Positions 7,198-16,597 of a stretch of DNA of 62,251 bases are shown one piece after another. The first letter of the stretch is position 1, and every line of letters starts with the position of its first letter. This DNA is from Anaerolineaceae bacterium (GTDB taxonomy: Bacteria; Chloroflexota; Anaerolineae; Anaerolineales; Anaerolineaceae): the NCBI GenBank assembly GCA_003524305.1, contig DQHW01000002.1, positions 827 to 63,077 of the forward strand. Direction: 5' to 3'. The translations under genes and the position numbers were made by a program. The notes beneath the pieces were generated by a model. That model made no database searches, was not told the DNA's origin, and saw only the letters and a list, made by a program, of their open reading frames with translations.

Positions 7198-8196
7198 TTA
7201 TTTGTTTGTTCCAAGGATATGGTTCAGCCAATTGTATTCAAGTTGATTGAGTTCCAATCCATAAACCTCTCTATAATTTGGCTGGTAAACAATTCTCTGG
7301 TTATTAACAGTTTCTGGTTGCCGCATCTCGAATAACAGGAATAATTTATCTAACCCATATTCATTAATGAGGTAATCCAAAAAAGAAGTAAATTCAGTTA
7401 ACAATGTATCCCTATTGGCAATACAAGCAGGGTTCTTCTCATCAAAAGCTTTCTCCATTTCAAAGTTTTGAAATAAAGAGAAATATGCTTTTTGACTCAC
7501 AAGTTCTTTAACGCTTGAATCGAAATCAATACCCTTCCATTCTTCCCAATAATCACCAGACATCCATGTTGCCATTCCTTCGATTAATGCCACATCACTA
7601 AGATTTTTATAATGTTTGTTGATGAAAACATGTCCCAATTCATGAGCAAGCACAGCAAGGATTTGTTCTTTGCTCGTAGTATTATCTGCATATAACAATA
7701 TAATTGGTTCTAGTTCATGCAATGTCGTACCTCGAGGGCTGCAATTCTCCTTGATCGGTTTTACAATAACGACAACCACTTTCTCATCAAGACTTACATC
7801 CAATTTTTGGCTGACATATTCAAATACCTTTTTGGATTCCTGTTGCCACCATTGTGGGTCAATTATGAGTTTTTCATCTTCAATATATAGTTCAAAAAAA
7901 TCATTCTCAAGCATCTTATAAGAATTATGAATAATCACTGATGGATCAGTAATACCATTCTTTTTCCCGAACAATTGTCTCCACAAAGTGGTCACTAATG
8001 ATGATGTGTTATATCTCTGTTCTGGCAACGGATGTGGAGTAGGGGTTAAATTTATTGAAACTAATAATTCGGCGTTTTTTACTAAAACACTATTTCGTTG
8101 AGAAGAAGTTGAGAGATTAATATCAAGTAACAACATAAGGGCAACAGAAATGAAAATGACAAGAATCAAAAATTGGCGTTTTGAAATACTCCTCAT
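7198..8196 (-). CDS. membrane-anchored zinc peptidase (MA clan, gluzincin-like)
   Basis: A 332-residue protein with a basic N-terminus and one hydrophobic segment at about residues 8-25, then an extracytoplasmic domain. HELGH at 185-189 is the zinc site with the catalytic Glu186. Glu206 in ALIEGMATWMSG is the expected third ligand, as in gluzincins of the peptidase MA family. The substrate is unknown. The start at 8196 has GGAGG four bases upstream. No partner gene is adjacent, since the spacer to the GNAT gene upstream is about 260 bases. Secreted housekeeping or nutritional proteolysis are both possible. Confidence 0.8.
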   Translation of the reverse strand: MRSISKRQFLILVIFISVALMLLLDINLSTSSQRNSVLVKNAELLVSINLTPTPHPLPEQRYNTSSLVTTLWRQLFGKKNGITDPSVIIHNSYKMLENDFFELYIEDEKLIIDPQWWQQESKKVFEYVSQKLDVSLDEKVVVVIVKPIKENCSPRGTTLHELEPIILLYADNTTSKEQILAVLAHELGHVFINKHYKNLSDVALIEGMATWMSGDYWEEWKGIDFDSSVKELVSQKAYFSLFQNFEMEKAFDEKNPACIANRDTLLTEFTSFLDYLINEYGLDKLFLLFEMRQPETVNNQRIVYQPNYREVYGLELNQLEYNWLNHILGTNK

Positions 8197-8458
8197 TCAT
8201 CCTCCCTGTCAAATGAAATTAATTCTTATATCGAAATAATAATTCACAACTTATTTGCAATTATGCCACCAATTCTTGTCAGCTAAAGGAGTTTTTCATG
8301 ACATTCCAGCCCCTTACAGAGTTGCAATCAATGTAAAATTGTTGCCCGTTTAACAATCGTCCTTTTACTTCTCCTATTTCGAATCTTCTCATGTGCGCAA
8401 TCTTTGCAACCCACCTGTCCCCAGTTTATTGAGGCTAATGAATTGAGTGGGTTTGTGG

Positions 8459-9079
8459 TTATGCACTTTTCAACGCTTCAGGCTCTCTCACCATGCACCA
8501 GATGTCCAGATCGAAATGCGGGAATTTCTCATTGCTGATCAGCTTGAACCCCTTACCTTCGTAATAGGCCACATTCTTCTCGTCGTGTGTTTCAAGATAC
8601 ATCGGCATCCCCGCTGCATCCGCGATCTCCAGCGCCTTCTTCAACAGTGCGGACCCTATGCCCATGCCTTTCACTTTCGGGTCAACTGTCAATCCCCACA
8701 AGTAATAATGCAGACGGGAATTCATCAGTCGTTCATGTGTTTCTGCTACGAACGCTTCACACTCCTGTGAACGCGCAAAATCCTTCAACCCTAACACAAT
8801 TGGGGTTAACAAAAATCCGTTTTGCATATATTCCCACTGCGAAATTTTGGTGTGCCCGGGCGGGAGGGTAAATATGACGCCAGAGCATTCGGGGTTAGTA
8901 TAAACTTCACCGTAGCTCAACGCGCACTTGAGCACCTGTTCCATGTACCATGGTAATTCCTTGGCTCGCCTTTTTTCATCGGGAAAGTAAAATGTAAACA
9001 TGGGGTAATTGAAAAAAGCAGACGCCACCACTGCAGCGGCTTTTTTCTTGTTATCGGGATTAAGTTTTATGATTTCCAC
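8459..9079 (-). CDS. GNAT family N-acetyltransferase
   Basis: A 206-residue protein starting at a GTG (9077-9079) with GAGGG five bases upstream. Residues about 128-150 (LTVDPKVKGMGIGSALLKK) form the acetyl-CoA pyrophosphate loop and following helix. ETHDEKNVAYYEGKGFK is the usual GNAT motif B region. The long N-terminal half (PMFTFYFPDEKRR) is typical of the subgroup with an extra helical cap. The acceptor substrate cannot be predicted. It is a single gene with an independent promoter. Confidence 0.85.
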   Translation of the reverse strand: MEIIKLNPDNKKKAAAVVASAFFNYPMFTFYFPDEKRRAKELPWYMEQVLKCALSYGEVYTNPECSGVIFTLPPGHTKISQWEYMQNGFLLTPIVLGLKDFARSQECEAFVAETHERLMNSRLHYYLWGLTVDPKVKGMGIGSALLKKALEIADAAGMPMYLETHDEKNVAYYEGKGFKLISNEKFPHFDLDIWCMVREPEALKSA

Positions 9080-9366
9080 AATGACCCTCTTTATAGATTG
9101 ATTTCCTCATATTATTCATCTATTTTGCAGATGAAGCATCCCCCTTAAGTAACAGTCTGAATTGGCTGCATAGCTACCTTTCCAGGTAAAAATTAGGAAA
9201 AAAGTATAGGCAATTTTTTTTGGAAAAGTAATGGATGGTTTACATGTGAAAACAATCACTTTTGATTATGTATTTTTGGATTTGGGACTATACTTGTTTT
9301 ATGCAGGGTGGCGATTGGCCACCTCACTCATTATGATTGATCCATACACTAAAAAGGAGATATTCA

Positions 9367-9480
9367 ATGGGAGACAAAGGCGGCAAGAAGGATAAAAACA
9401 AGGCAGACAAGCAAAAGAAAGAACATCTGCAAAAAGAAAAAGAGATAAAAAAGAGCAAAGATCCTATCAAAAAAGCATAG
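9367..9480 (+). CDS. Lys-rich miniprotein, 37 residues
   Basis: The ATG at 9367 follows AAGGAG seven bases away. The product begins MGDKGGKKDKNKADK and is about 40 percent lysine with no hydrophobic segment. It matches a recurrent group of very short Lys-rich hypothetical proteins that start MGDKGGKK. It may bind nucleic acid or be disordered; no function is established. A strong terminator lies 116 bases downstream, so it is probably a single-gene transcript. Confidence 0.7.
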   Translation: MGDKGGKKDKNKADKQKKEHLQKEKEIKKSKDPIKKA

Positions 9481-10111
9481 CATTTTTTAACGACGTTTTG
9501 TGTAGTTTGGGTAGGTAAGCGAAATGGGAATCGCACGATAATCAGGTTTCCTTATTCTGCCATCCAAATTTCACAGCCAGTTTTTGGTCAACTGAAAGAC
9601 ACCCCGGCATTTTCGATGCGGAGGTGTCTTTTTTTGAAGATTAAGAGGGCGATAATTTACAAATTGATTATGTTCTTGTGGATGCGCTATAAAGCGAAAT
9701 TACGGTTTGGAAGTGGGGTTTTTTATCGAAAAACTAATCGGCCTTAGTCATTGTCCAGTTTGAAAAAAATGTTGGGTTTTGTTAGAAAATGAAATCTTAC
9801 TTGCATTTTGAGTATTAATGAAGTTTTTACTTGCAATATTAGTTAAAAAACGTATAAATTATATGCATCATGAAGATGATGATTCGTAGTTGGGTACTTT
9901 TTATTGGTAATAAATCATGTTGGATTCTTTCCAGCATTTTGTATTTATTTTGCTCAAAAACCACATGATTGGTCACTTTCGTTTTTTTTGACATTCCTGG
10001 TTTTCAAGAAATGCCACTGTGTAATTATGTTTAATTATTAGGTAAGTTTTTTATTTTGACTTTTTTCGAAGGCCTCAAAAATTGCAGAAACATCGGAGGA
10101 TGTAAAAGCTT
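9481..10111. other. spacer upstream of the chemoreceptor gene
   Basis: No gene is seen. The left part holds the terminator at 9597-9635. The right part is AT-rich and contains TTACTTGCA twice on the same strand (9797-9805 and 9827-9835), exactly 30 bases apart, which is about three helical turns and could be a regulator site. A short dyad ATCATGAAGATGAT lies near 9867. No clear promoter boxes were found. Confidence 0.5.
9597..9635 (+). terminator. rho-independent terminator
   Basis: AGACACC (9597-9603) pairs with GGTGTCT (9623-9629), with further pairing of CCGGCAT and ATGCGG inside, followed by a run of seven to eight T. It ends the miniprotein transcript. Confidence 0.9.
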
Positions 10112-12514
10112 ATGAAAGCTCTCAATAATATCAAAACTGGTGTGAAAATAATTGGCGGGTTTATTTTTGTTGCATTGATAACCCTGGCAGTTTCCGTGAT
10201 CAATTTTTTTAGTTTGCGGTCAACCGATGCTGCTCTAAATTCATTATTTAATGATAACCTGATGCCCATCAGTTCACTCATGTCAATCAGCGAAGACCTT
10301 CATCGAATTAAAGTGGATATTTATAAACTCATGTTGACACCTTCTGAAAGAGGAGGGAGCATTTCGGAGATCAGTGAACTGGAAATTGATATTAATACAA
10401 GGATTGATGACTACATCAATAGTAATCCTCCTGAAGATGTACTTAAAAAAGTTAACGAGTTTAGTTTGGCCTGGGAAGAATATGAAGGCGCAATCAATGA
10501 GATTGTAGCCTGGAGTAAACAAAGTAAACATAAAGAAATTGAAGCCAGCATGAAAGGAACAGGAAGGGCGGCTAACGCACAGAAAGCTGCCAGCGCATCA
10601 ATCAGCGCGATTAATTCATTGATCAAACATAATGCCGAAATAGCCAACCTGGAATCGGCTAGTGAAAATAAAAAAGCGATTACGATTTCATTTATATTTG
10701 CAGGTGTATGCTTTGTTTTGGCGATTATGATTGGCTTGATTATCAGCAATTCGATCACAAAACCACTATCTCAATTAACCAAGATTACAACAGCGGTATC
10801 AACAGGCGATTTGGTGCGCACCCTGGATAGTAAAACGCGAGATGTATTAACCAATCGAAGAGATGAAATCGGAATCATCTCAAAATCGATGGACAACCTC
10901 ATTCAATATCTTCAAGGCATCGGTGACGCGGCAATGACAATTGCTGCAAACGATCTATCTGCATCCGTCACGACGATAAATGAAAAAGATGAATTAGGAA
11001 ATGCATTTGCAAAAATGGTTTACAGTCTGCGAGAGACTGTAGGGCAGGTGGCTGAAAGCGCCACAAATCTAAGCGAAGCATCTGACCAACTCGCCAACGC
11101 TGCCAACCAGGCAGGTATAGCTACAAGTCAAATTGCAGTGACTGTGCAGCAAGTAGCCAAGGGAACCACGGAACAAGCTACTGCAGTTTCAAAAACCGCT
11201 ACCGCCGTGGAACAGATGAGTTATGCGATTGATGGAGTAGCCAAAGGCGCTCAGGAACAAAGTTACTCAGTGGCAAAGGTTTCAAATGCCACCAATCAAA
11301 TCAATGAGGCTATTCAACAAGTTGCAGGAACAGCAATCGCAGTAAGCACCGATTCTGCTTTGGCGTCTGAAGCGGCTCGAAAAGGAACGATCACCGTTGA
11401 GCAGACCCTTAATGAAATGCAGGGGATCAAATCGAAAGTGGGAGTTTCTGCTGACAAAGTGCATGAAATGGGATTGCGATCAGAAGAGATCGGCAAGATC
11501 GTAGAAACCATAGAAGACATTGCTTCACAAACCAACCTGCTGGCACTAAATGCTGCCATAGAGGCAGCCAGGGCAGGCGAACACGGTAAGGGTTTTGCAG
11601 TCGTGGCAGATGAAGTGAGAAAGCTGGCAGAACGTTCATCGCTGGCTACGAAAGAGATCGGAGCGTTGATCAATGGCATCCTTGCTTCAGTGGCAGAAGC
11701 AGTAAAGGCGATGGAAGAAGGCTCGAAAGAAGTAGAAAAAGGTGTTCTGAGTGCCAATCAAGCCGGAACTGCCTTAAATGACATCCTGGTTGCTTCTGAA
11801 GCAGTTCAAAAACAGGCTGATATGGCAGGTGAAGCCAGTGCCAGGATGAAATTGGCTTCTGAAGAATTAGTGTCTGCCGTTGAGTCAGTTTCAGCGATTG
11901 TTGAAGAAAACACGGCATCTACAGAACAAATGGCCGCCAATTCCAGCGAAGTTACCCAGGCGATTGAGAGTATAGCCAGTGTGAGTGAAGAAAACAGCGC
12001 TGCCATTGAAGAAGTGAGCGCCAGTGCAGAAGAGATGAGCACCCAGGTGGATGAGGTCACTGACTCTGCGGCGTCGCTGGCTGTTATGGCACAAAAGCTT
12101 CAGGATATTGTTAAAACTTTCAAACTGACCGAAAAAACCAGCGCGGATAAGATTGCTGAGATTAATAGCTTTATTTTTGAGCACGTAAATTTTGTTAACA
12201 ATGCGGAAGAGATGCAAAAGGGCGGCACGAAGATAAAATTAAGCGATCTGCCAAACCACCGAAATTGTTCATTGGGTCGTTGGTATTACGGCGTGGGCGG
12301 CAGAGATTTTGGCCAGGATAAGAATTTCCATGCTTTGAAAGTTGATCACAAGCAATTTCATGAAAATTTGCGCCTGTTTATTGAATCCTTATCCGCTCAA
12401 AACCCGGACGAATCACAGGCATTAATGGAGCTATTGTGTTCTACCCATCAGCAGGTGGATACCAGTTTGAAGAATCTGATCAAATCTGTCAAGGAAGAAA
12501 ACCGGGAGGGCTAG
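10112..12514 (+). CDS. methyl-accepting chemotaxis protein with C-terminal CZB domain
   Basis: An 800-residue chemoreceptor. A first membrane helix (about 12-32) and a four-helix-bundle sensor domain are followed by a second helix (about 190-212) and two HAMP-like segments (to about 310). The signalling hairpin tip lies near residue 468-510 (EDIASQTNLLALNAAIEAAR, then GKGFAVVADEVRKLAERS). The last 110 residues are a CZB zinc-binding domain with His691, HRNCSLGRWYY (His716, Cys719) and His746. CZB domains sense zinc or hypochlorite in other bacteria. GGAGG lies 12 bases before the ATG. No che genes are in the window, so this is an orphan receptor. Confidence 0.93.
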   Translation: MKALNNIKTGVKIIGGFIFVALITLAVSVINFFSLRSTDAALNSLFNDNLMPISSLMSISEDLHRIKVDIYKLMLTPSERGGSISEISELEIDINTRIDDYINSNPPEDVLKKVNEFSLAWEEYEGAINEIVAWSKQSKHKEIEASMKGTGRAANAQKAASASISAINSLIKHNAEIANLESASENKKAITISFIFAGVCFVLAIMIGLIISNSITKPLSQLTKITTAVSTGDLVRTLDSKTRDVLTNRRDEIGIISKSMDNLIQYLQGIGDAAMTIAANDLSASVTTINEKDELGNAFAKMVYSLRETVGQVAESATNLSEASDQLANAANQAGIATSQIAVTVQQVAKGTTEQATAVSKTATAVEQMSYAIDGVAKGAQEQSYSVAKVSNATNQINEAIQQVAGTAIAVSTDSALASEAARKGTITVEQTLNEMQGIKSKVGVSADKVHEMGLRSEEIGKIVETIEDIASQTNLLALNAAIEAARAGEHGKGFAVVADEVRKLAERSSLATKEIGALINGILASVAEAVKAMEEGSKEVEKGVLSANQAGTALNDILVASEAVQKQADMAGEASARMKLASEELVSAVESVSAIVEENTASTEQMAANSSEVTQAIESIASVSEENSAAIEEVSASAEEMSTQVDEVTDSAASLAVMAQKLQDIVKTFKLTEKTSADKIAEINSFIFEHVNFVNNAEEMQKGGTKIKLSDLPNHRNCSLGRWYYGVGGRDFGQDKNFHALKVDHKQFHENLRLFIESLSAQNPDESQALMELLCSTHQQVDTSLKNLIKSVKEENREG

Positions 12515-12536
12515 AAATATTTGTAATCTATTAAAT

Positions 12537-12570
12537 ACCCTTGGGATATGTCACATTCCAAGGGTTTTTT
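12537..12570 (+). terminator. rho-independent terminator after chemoreceptor gene
   Basis: ACCCTTGG (12537-12544) pairs with CCAAGGGT (12558-12565), followed by six T. It lies 22 bases beyond the stop. Confidence 0.88.
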
Positions 12571-12623
12571 ATAAGACTGCATTGGTTGCCATAAAACATT
12601 TGTACTAATATAATTAGAAAATA

Positions 12624-13400
12624 ATGACACTCTATAAATCAACAAAAAATGAACTTTCTTATACCGAATTCGGTAACTCGAATGGATATCCCATTCTTGT
12701 GCAGCATGGTCTGATTGCAAGCATCAAGGATGGATATCTGTTTGATCGGCTGACGGAGGCTGGCGCTCGGGTGATCTGCATTGCCCGACCAGGTTATGGA
12801 GAGTCATCTGCTAATGTAATGTACTCCATCGGCGAGTGGGGAAGGATGATCAATGAGTTGGTCAGTCAACTAAAGCTTAACCAATTTGATGTGCTGGGCA
12901 TTTCTTCTGGCGCACCCTACAGCTACGCGATAGGGTACGCATTGCCAGAATCAACCCGTAATATTTACATCTTTAGCGGCATACCGGCCATGTATGATGA
13001 CAAAGTCATTGCCCATTGGCCGTTTCCCGTTCAAAAAAATGCATCCGTTCTAGAGATGAAGAAGCTGGCAAATGAACTTTTCTTCTCAAACTTGGCGGCA
13101 GAAGACTTATTAAGGAATGATTCCCGCGACTCAATGGCCAACGAGGGATTTGGCATCGCGCTTGATTTTCGCCTGCGCTGTATGGATTGGGGATTCACAC
13201 TGGCAGAGGTCAAACAAAAAGTCATCATGAGGCACGCAGGTTTCGATGTAAATGTTCCGCTGGTCTGCGCTGAACTGACAGCCGCGATGCTGCAGAACGC
13301 CGTGTTAAAGGTGGAAGAGAATGACATTCACTTTTCGCAGGAAACATTGGATGATTTTATTGGGTCCGAGATCATTCCGCGGTTGCAAGAGAGGATGTGA
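12624..13400 (+). CDS. alpha/beta hydrolase
   Basis: A 258-residue cytoplasmic alpha/beta-hydrolase fold protein. HG at 28-29 marks the oxyanion region, and GISSG (92-96) is the nucleophile elbow with Ser94. The cap region is around residues 140-200. The expected His near the C-terminus may be His240 (ENDIHFSQ), but its context is unusual. The substrate is unknown. The stop overlaps a GTG codon of the next gene, a GNAT, so the two are co-transcribed and translation may be coupled. No clear Shine-Dalgarno sequence precedes the ATG. Confidence 0.8.
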   Translation: MTLYKSTKNELSYTEFGNSNGYPILVQHGLIASIKDGYLFDRLTEAGARVICIARPGYGESSANVMYSIGEWGRMINELVSQLKLNQFDVLGISSGAPYSYAIGYALPESTRNIYIFSGIPAMYDDKVIAHWPFPVQKNASVLEMKKLANELFFSNLAAEDLLRNDSRDSMANEGFGIALDFRLRCMDWGFTLAEVKQKVIMRHAGFDVNVPLVCAELTAAMLQNAVLKVEENDIHFSQETLDDFIGSEIIPRLQERM

Positions 13401-13402
13401 GT

Positions 13403-13834
13403 ATGACAAATCCTCCCATTTTAATCACCAATGAACCGGGGGCGTCTGAAGCTGACACGGCTTTTGTGCGCAAGGGATTGCGCCAATTCAATAACCAATT
13501 TATCAAAGATGACGGCTTTCAAGCGCTCAACTTGTTCATGCGCCGTGAAGACGGATCCATCATGGGAGGGCTGTTGGGGGATATATATTGGGGATGGCTA
13601 TCCATCAATATTTTGTGGATTGATGATCGTTTGCGCCGGCAGGGATATGGTGAACGATTGATCAAGATGGCAGAAGAAGAAGCGTTCAAAAAGGGATGCA
13701 AGGCCGTACATCTTGATACGATGAGTTTTCAAGCCAAACCATTTTATGAAAAACTTGGATATGTCGTTTTTGGTGTACTGGATGATCTTCCGGTTGGGCA
13801 TCAGCGCATTTTTATGTGGAAGAAATTGATCTGA
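13403..13834 (+). CDS. GNAT family N-acetyltransferase
   Basis: A 143-residue single-domain GNAT. LWIDDRLRRQGYGERLIKMAE (about 70-90) is the acetyl-CoA loop with the R-x-x-G-x-G signature, and SFQAKPFYEKLGYVVFG is motif B. A GTG at 13397 overlapping the preceding stop is an alternative start; the ATG at 13403 has GAGAGG nine bases upstream and is preferred. It forms a two-gene operon with the hydrolase. The substrate is unknown. Confidence 0.85.
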   Translation: MTNPPILITNEPGASEADTAFVRKGLRQFNNQFIKDDGFQALNLFMRREDGSIMGGLLGDIYWGWLSINILWIDDRLRRQGYGERLIKMAEEEAFKKGCKAVHLDTMSFQAKPFYEKLGYVVFGVLDDLPVGHQRIFMWKKLI

Positions 13835-13956
13835 AGAGCAATATTCATCAAACACGTTAATGATTGTTTGAATTTTCAGCAATAATCATCAGAACAACCT
13901 GCTGCCATTTTGGTATGCTTTGATTGCCGGCAAAAAAATTTATGGAGGCAACCACT

Positions 13957-14463
13957 ATGGTTCAAGTAAAAGCAGAAACAAAACCCGTTATCATCAATCC
14001 TATAGGAGTTGTGCAGGCATCTGACGAGCTGGGGAATTACTGCATCGAGGTGTTCCCGGAGTATAGAGAAGCGCTGACTTTATTGGAAACCTTCAGCCAT
14101 GTGATGATCATATGGTGGGCAAACAAGCACGACAATGATAAAGACCGCAGCTTACTCTCGACACAACTGCCCTATGCGCCGGGTGTGACAGCCGGGGTGT
14201 TTGCCTGCCGCAGTGAGTACCGTCCCAACCCGGTTGGCATCACCACGATGCCCATTCTGGCGATTGATCACGCGCAAGGCATTGTCAGGCTGCCGTGGAT
14301 TGATGCTTTTGACGGCACACCGGTGATTGATCTTAAACCATATATGCCCACTTCGGATCGAATCCGCGATGTGAAGGTTGCGGGCTGGTTGTCTGACTGG
14401 CCGTTATGGATGGAAGAAGCAGGGGACTACTTTGCCTCGCATCAAACCAATTTTGGGTGCTAG
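13957..14463 (+). CDS. TrmO/TsaA-family tRNA m6t6A37 methyltransferase
   Basis: A 168-residue SAM-dependent enzyme of the UPF0066 (TsaA, YaeB) family, which in E. coli N6-methylates t6A37 of tRNA-Thr. The beta-barrel signature is present: NPIGVV at the start, LETFSHVMIIWW, CRSEYRPNPVGITTMPI (conserved RPNP) and LPWIDAFDGTPVIDLKPYMP. The ATG at 13957 has GGAGG eight bases upstream and replaces a TTG 11 codons earlier. It lacks the C-terminal domain of the E. coli enzyme, as is common in Gram-positive and archaeal members, so the natural substrate could differ. It is a single gene followed by a hairpin. Confidence 0.85.
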   Translation: MVQVKAETKPVIINPIGVVQASDELGNYCIEVFPEYREALTLLETFSHVMIIWWANKHDNDKDRSLLSTQLPYAPGVTAGVFACRSEYRPNPVGITTMPILAIDHAQGIVRLPWIDAFDGTPVIDLKPYMPTSDRIRDVKVAGWLSDWPLWMEEAGDYFASHQTNFGC

Positions 14464-14469
14464 AAGTTT

Positions 14470-14508
14470 CATACTCCCTTTTTGTGGATATCACCGAGAG
14501 GGAGTATG
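14470..14508 (+). terminator. hairpin after the TrmO gene
   Basis: CATACTCCC (14470-14478) pairs with GGGAGTATG (14500-14508) around a 21-base loop, followed by ATATTT. It starts six bases after the stop. Confidence 0.65.
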
Positions 14509-14539
14509 ATATTTAAAAATCCAACTCAGAGAGAAAACT

Positions 14540-15055
14540 GTGCAGCCAAAAATAATTGAATCCAAACCAATCACCCTTGTGGGGATGTCGTTTTATGGGG
14601 ATCCGTTTGATACCCATGCCGGCTGGGACGAAGATAATCAAATTGGACTTCTTTGGAAACGTTTATTCGCTTTCTTGAAAAAGGATGCCGTTTTCTCATC
14701 CCTCTCGCAATCCAGCGCGTGGTATGAGGTGCACATCCACTCTGAAGAAACGCAATCAAAGGGACTATTTGAAGTTTTTGTCGGAGTGGATATCGATCTG
14801 GCGAGATTGACAGAGTTACCAGCACAATTATTAGTAAAAAATCTTCCGGGCACACAATATGCCATTTTTACTTTTGAAGGCGAAGAGATCAGTTCCGATT
14901 GGGAGAAAATCCTTGAAACCTGGATGTCTGAATCGGGCTACCAGAGTGCCGGAACTTATAATTTTCAATATTACGATGAGCGCTTTAAAGGGTTGGATCG
15001 AATCAGTGAATCGGTGTTGGATGTATATATCCCAATTAAAAAGAAATTTGACTGA
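14540..15055 (+). CDS. GyrI-like small-molecule-binding protein
   Basis: A 171-residue protein with a GTG start (14540). It fits the GyrI-like/AraC effector-binding domain: an N-terminal PITLVGMSFYG strand, a central WYEVHI strand, LPGTQYAIFTFEG, a helix DWEKILETWMSESGYQ, and a final LDVYIPIKK strand. Such domains bind hydrophobic or cationic compounds and can stand alone. Its stop shares one base with the ATG of the following AraC-type regulator, which ends in a domain of the same type. The pair is therefore translationally coupled and probably senses related ligands. Confidence 0.82.
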   Translation: MQPKIIESKPITLVGMSFYGDPFDTHAGWDEDNQIGLLWKRLFAFLKKDAVFSSLSQSSAWYEVHIHSEETQSKGLFEVFVGVDIDLARLTELPAQLLVKNLPGTQYAIFTFEGEEISSDWEKILETWMSESGYQSAGTYNFQYYDERFKGLDRISESVLDVYIPIKKKFD

Positions 15056-15897
15056 TGGTCGATCAAGTCGTTGTGATCTTTCAGGCGATTGAGTTTATCG
15101 AAAGCCATCTCAAAGAGGATATTGACGTTGCACAGATTGCTGATGCGGCGGGATATTCACTTTTCCATTTTATGCGTAAGTTCAACCAGGTCGTTCACCA
15201 CACCCCCTATGATTATCTGATGCGGAGGAGATTGACCGAAGCCGCCAAGGCATTAATCCGCAGTGATCTGAGGATTATCGATATAGCCCAGGATTTTGGT
15301 TTTAATGACCAGGAGACTTTCTCAAGGGTTTTTCGCAAGATGTTTCAAATGACGCCGAGCCAATGTAGAAAAGAGAATGGTATTCCCTTTCAATTTTTAT
15401 TGCAGCCTAAAACATTGGCGGAACTTAAATTTATCAACAGCGATCACTTCTGCACGCCGTTGGTGACTGAGGCAGAAGACTTGACCTTGTTGGGATTAAT
15501 GACTTTGCTTGATGAAAATGATAAAAGAGCAGCGAATTTAAAAAGGCATGTTTGCCTTGATTTTTTATCTTTGGGCAGTTTTCAAGATCATGCAACCGTC
15601 TACGAAATAGAATTTAACATGAATCAAGAGACGAGAAGACGGTATTTTTTTGTGGGTGCTGAAAAGAATCAAATTCACCAGCCATCTCCGCTTTTAGTCA
15701 GTCAAACTGTTCATAGAGGCCGTTTTGTGAAAATGGAAGTTCCAGAATCGGAATTATCGCTTGCGTTGGCTTATCTTCATACGACCTGGATTCCGCGGGT
15801 GGGGTTGGTTGAAAATATGGGGATGACAATTTTGTGTTGGCATAATGAGAAAAGTTTGATGGATCGAACAATGATTATCCTGATTCCTGTAAAATAG
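15055..15897 (+). CDS. AraC-family regulator with GyrI-like C-terminal domain (Rob-like)
   Basis: A 280-residue transcription factor with the DNA-binding part first. Residues about 8-105 contain two helix-turn-helix motifs (VAQIADAAGYSLFHFMRKF and IIDIAQDFGFNDQETFSRVF), ending FQMTPSQCRK, the classic AraC signature. The rest (about 125-280) is a GyrI-like effector-binding domain, as in E. coli Rob. Rob-like proteins control efflux and stress genes on binding amphipathic compounds; the target here is unknown. It overlaps the upstream GyrI-like gene by one base. Confidence 0.88.
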   Translation: MVDQVVVIFQAIEFIESHLKEDIDVAQIADAAGYSLFHFMRKFNQVVHHTPYDYLMRRRLTEAAKALIRSDLRIIDIAQDFGFNDQETFSRVFRKMFQMTPSQCRKENGIPFQFLLQPKTLAELKFINSDHFCTPLVTEAEDLTLLGLMTLLDENDKRAANLKRHVCLDFLSLGSFQDHATVYEIEFNMNQETRRRYFFVGAEKNQIHQPSPLLVSQTVHRGRFVKMEVPESELSLALAYLHTTWIPRVGLVENMGMTILCWHNEKSLMDRTMIILIPVK

Positions 15898-15927
15898 AGA
15901 AGGATTAAGATTACCGGAGGTAAATGC

Positions 15928-16584
15928 ATGGATTATTCCAAACCTGAAACGGTCAGCCTGGATGATTTGCGAAACCGAATTAAGTCGACCGACTTGGTTC
16001 CGAGCCGTGCGGTTTTGTTGGAAGACCTTGACGCCGTTTTTGAAAAGCTCGCACAACACGGAATAGAAACCTGGCTTGATTTGCAAAAAGCCATCAAAAA
16101 TCCCAAGCGTATGGAGTTTTTTTCAAAATCATCCGCGATTGATCTGCAATACCTGGTGCTCTTGAGAAGAGAAGTAGAAGGCTATGCCCCGAAACCCTTT
16201 GACCTGAAGGCTATTGATTGGGTTCCTCAAGAAGTGATTAAAAAGCTGCTTGATGGTGGAATCACTACTTCTGACCAGCTTTTTTCAAAGTTCAACGATA
16301 TAAACTCGCGTAACAATTTTGCCGATAAAACTGGAATTGACCGCGGAATGATAGTTTATTTAGTGAACTTGGCGACTCTTTGCAGGGTGCAATGGGTAAG
16401 CCCTACTGCCGGCCGAATGTTGATGGAAGCCGGGTATGATAACTGTCAGAAGCTTTCGGCAGCAGATGGTAATGAATTGTTCGAAGCCATGGATCGCGTC
16501 AATGAAAATGGAAAATATTTCAAAGGGACGATTGGTCTGCGGGATATTAAAAGGCTGATTGAAGCCGCCAAATACTGCCTTTAG
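15928..16584 (+). CDS. DUF4332 helix-hairpin-helix protein
   Basis: A 218-residue protein with GGAGG before the ATG at 15928. Residues about 130-218 (LATLCRVQWVSPTAGRMLMEAGYD and GTIGLRDIKRLIEAAK) match the DUF4332 helical domain, built from HhH-like repeats. The N-terminal part looks like a diverged copy (LVPSRAVLLEDLDAVFEKLAQHG). No catalytic residues are known. The next gene starts 14 bases after the stop, so they form an operon. Confidence 0.7.
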   Translation: MDYSKPETVSLDDLRNRIKSTDLVPSRAVLLEDLDAVFEKLAQHGIETWLDLQKAIKNPKRMEFFSKSSAIDLQYLVLLRREVEGYAPKPFDLKAIDWVPQEVIKKLLDGGITTSDQLFSKFNDINSRNNFADKTGIDRGMIVYLVNLATLCRVQWVSPTAGRMLMEAGYDNCQKLSAADGNELFEAMDRVNENGKYFKGTIGLRDIKRLIEAAKYCL

Positions 16585-16597
16585 GAAGGTGATTGCG

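Noticed and set aside
9324..9536. 70-residue minus-strand frame rich in Phe, Leu and Ser
   Set aside because: It is the mirror of the Lys-rich miniprotein gene; the plus strand has the ribosome site and terminator.
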